A stretch of 14,519 nucleotides of DNA from an archaeon (GTDB lineage Archaea > Halobacteriota > Syntropharchaeia > Alkanophagales > Methanospirareceae), in contig JASEFB010000048.1 of NCBI GenBank assembly GCA_030019325.1, positions 1-14,519 of the forward strand, in the 5' to 3' direction. The notes below the pieces were generated by a model, which saw only the letters and a list, made by a program, of their open reading frames with translations, made no database searches and was not told the DNA's origin. The number at the start of each line of letters is the position of its first letter. Position 1 is the stretch's first letter. Of the stretch, positions 14,445-14,519 are shown piece after piece. Both the position numbers and the translations under genes were made by a program.

Positions 14445-14519
14445 TCACTCGTAACCTCCCAATACAAGTTGTGTCGATGATTTTCTAACAATCGGAACTA
14501 ATTTTAAAAAATCCTCTTG
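14445..14519 (-). CDS. Possible C-terminal tail of a gene running in from the right edge
   Basis: On the minus strand the frame from 14519 stays open for 24 codons (QEDFLKLVPIVRKSSTQLV, then a Gly-Gly-Tyr-Glu end) and stops with TGA at 14447-14445; the other two minus frames stop sooner. The composition is protein-like, but the stretch is too short to assign. It shows no resemblance I can recognise to the missing Rad50 N-lobe. Confidence 0.25.
   Translation of the reverse strand, partial: QEDFLKLVPIVRKSSTQLVLGGYE

Noticed and set aside
1..14519. tRNA or rRNA genes
   Set aside because: Scanning the spacers by eye gave no cloverleaf with a T-loop motif and no conserved rRNA segments.

Overview
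The window looks like a chromosomal piece of a methane-metabolising euryarchaeon, either a methanogen or an anaerobic methane oxidiser. The evidence is a complete mtrEDCBAFGH operon (the Na+-pumping methyl-tetrahydromethanopterin:coenzyme M methyltransferase), three methanogenesis marker genes (mmp14, mmp17, mmp7), and an archaeal ether-lipid enzyme (PcrB/GGGP-synthase type). Archaeal TATA boxes and probable leaderless starts fit this. The gene set suits Methanomicrobia-like lineages, including ANME-1 and its relatives, but nothing here fixes the exact lineage.

Layout. 1-489 (+): the 3' part of a MetE/UROD-fold zinc methyltransferase cut by the window edge. 490-682: a convergent spacer packed with hairpins. 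683-5847 (-): the mtr operon, tightly packed with overlapping or near-abutting genes, driven by one TATA box that sits so close to mtrE that its mRNA is probably leaderless. 6045-9157 (+): mmp14, an AATCCCAA-rich repeat spacer, then mmp17 and mmp7 overlapping by a few bases. 9202-9888 (-): GGGP/HepGP synthase, divergent from an unrecognised two-gene unit (about 9999-11147 and 11150-11875, +) across a short shared promoter. 11918-about 13076 (-): the ruins of a Rad50/SMC-like zinc-hook ATPase. 13081-about 14323 (-): an IS91-family insertion whose Y2 transposase is broken by one in-frame TGA. 14324-14519: a probable transposase promoter and possibly the tail of a further minus-strand gene.

How it works together. 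Mtr moves the methyl group between tetrahydromethanopterin and coenzyme M and couples this to Na+ transport. Methyl-CoM is the substrate (or product, in reverse) of MCR. Mmp7 and Mmp17 belong to the machinery that activates MCR, and Mmp14 is an ASKHA-fold protein that may belong to the same functional group. The left two thirds of the window is therefore a divergently transcribed methyl-transfer and MCR-activation locus. The right third is accessory: unknown helical and coiled-coil proteins, a decaying SMC-like gene and a transposon.

The most notable results are the reconstructed history of the Rad50-like pseudogene (N-lobe lost at an IS91 insertion abutting a CAAG target; most of the C-lobe deleted, with the Walker B/D-loop remnant surviving in another frame), the in-frame stop in the transposase, the MetE-like methyltransferase next to mtr, and an enlarged acidic N-terminus on MtrG. 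I found no clear new multi-gene system; the unrecognised gene pair at 9999-11875 is the best candidate for undescribed biology.
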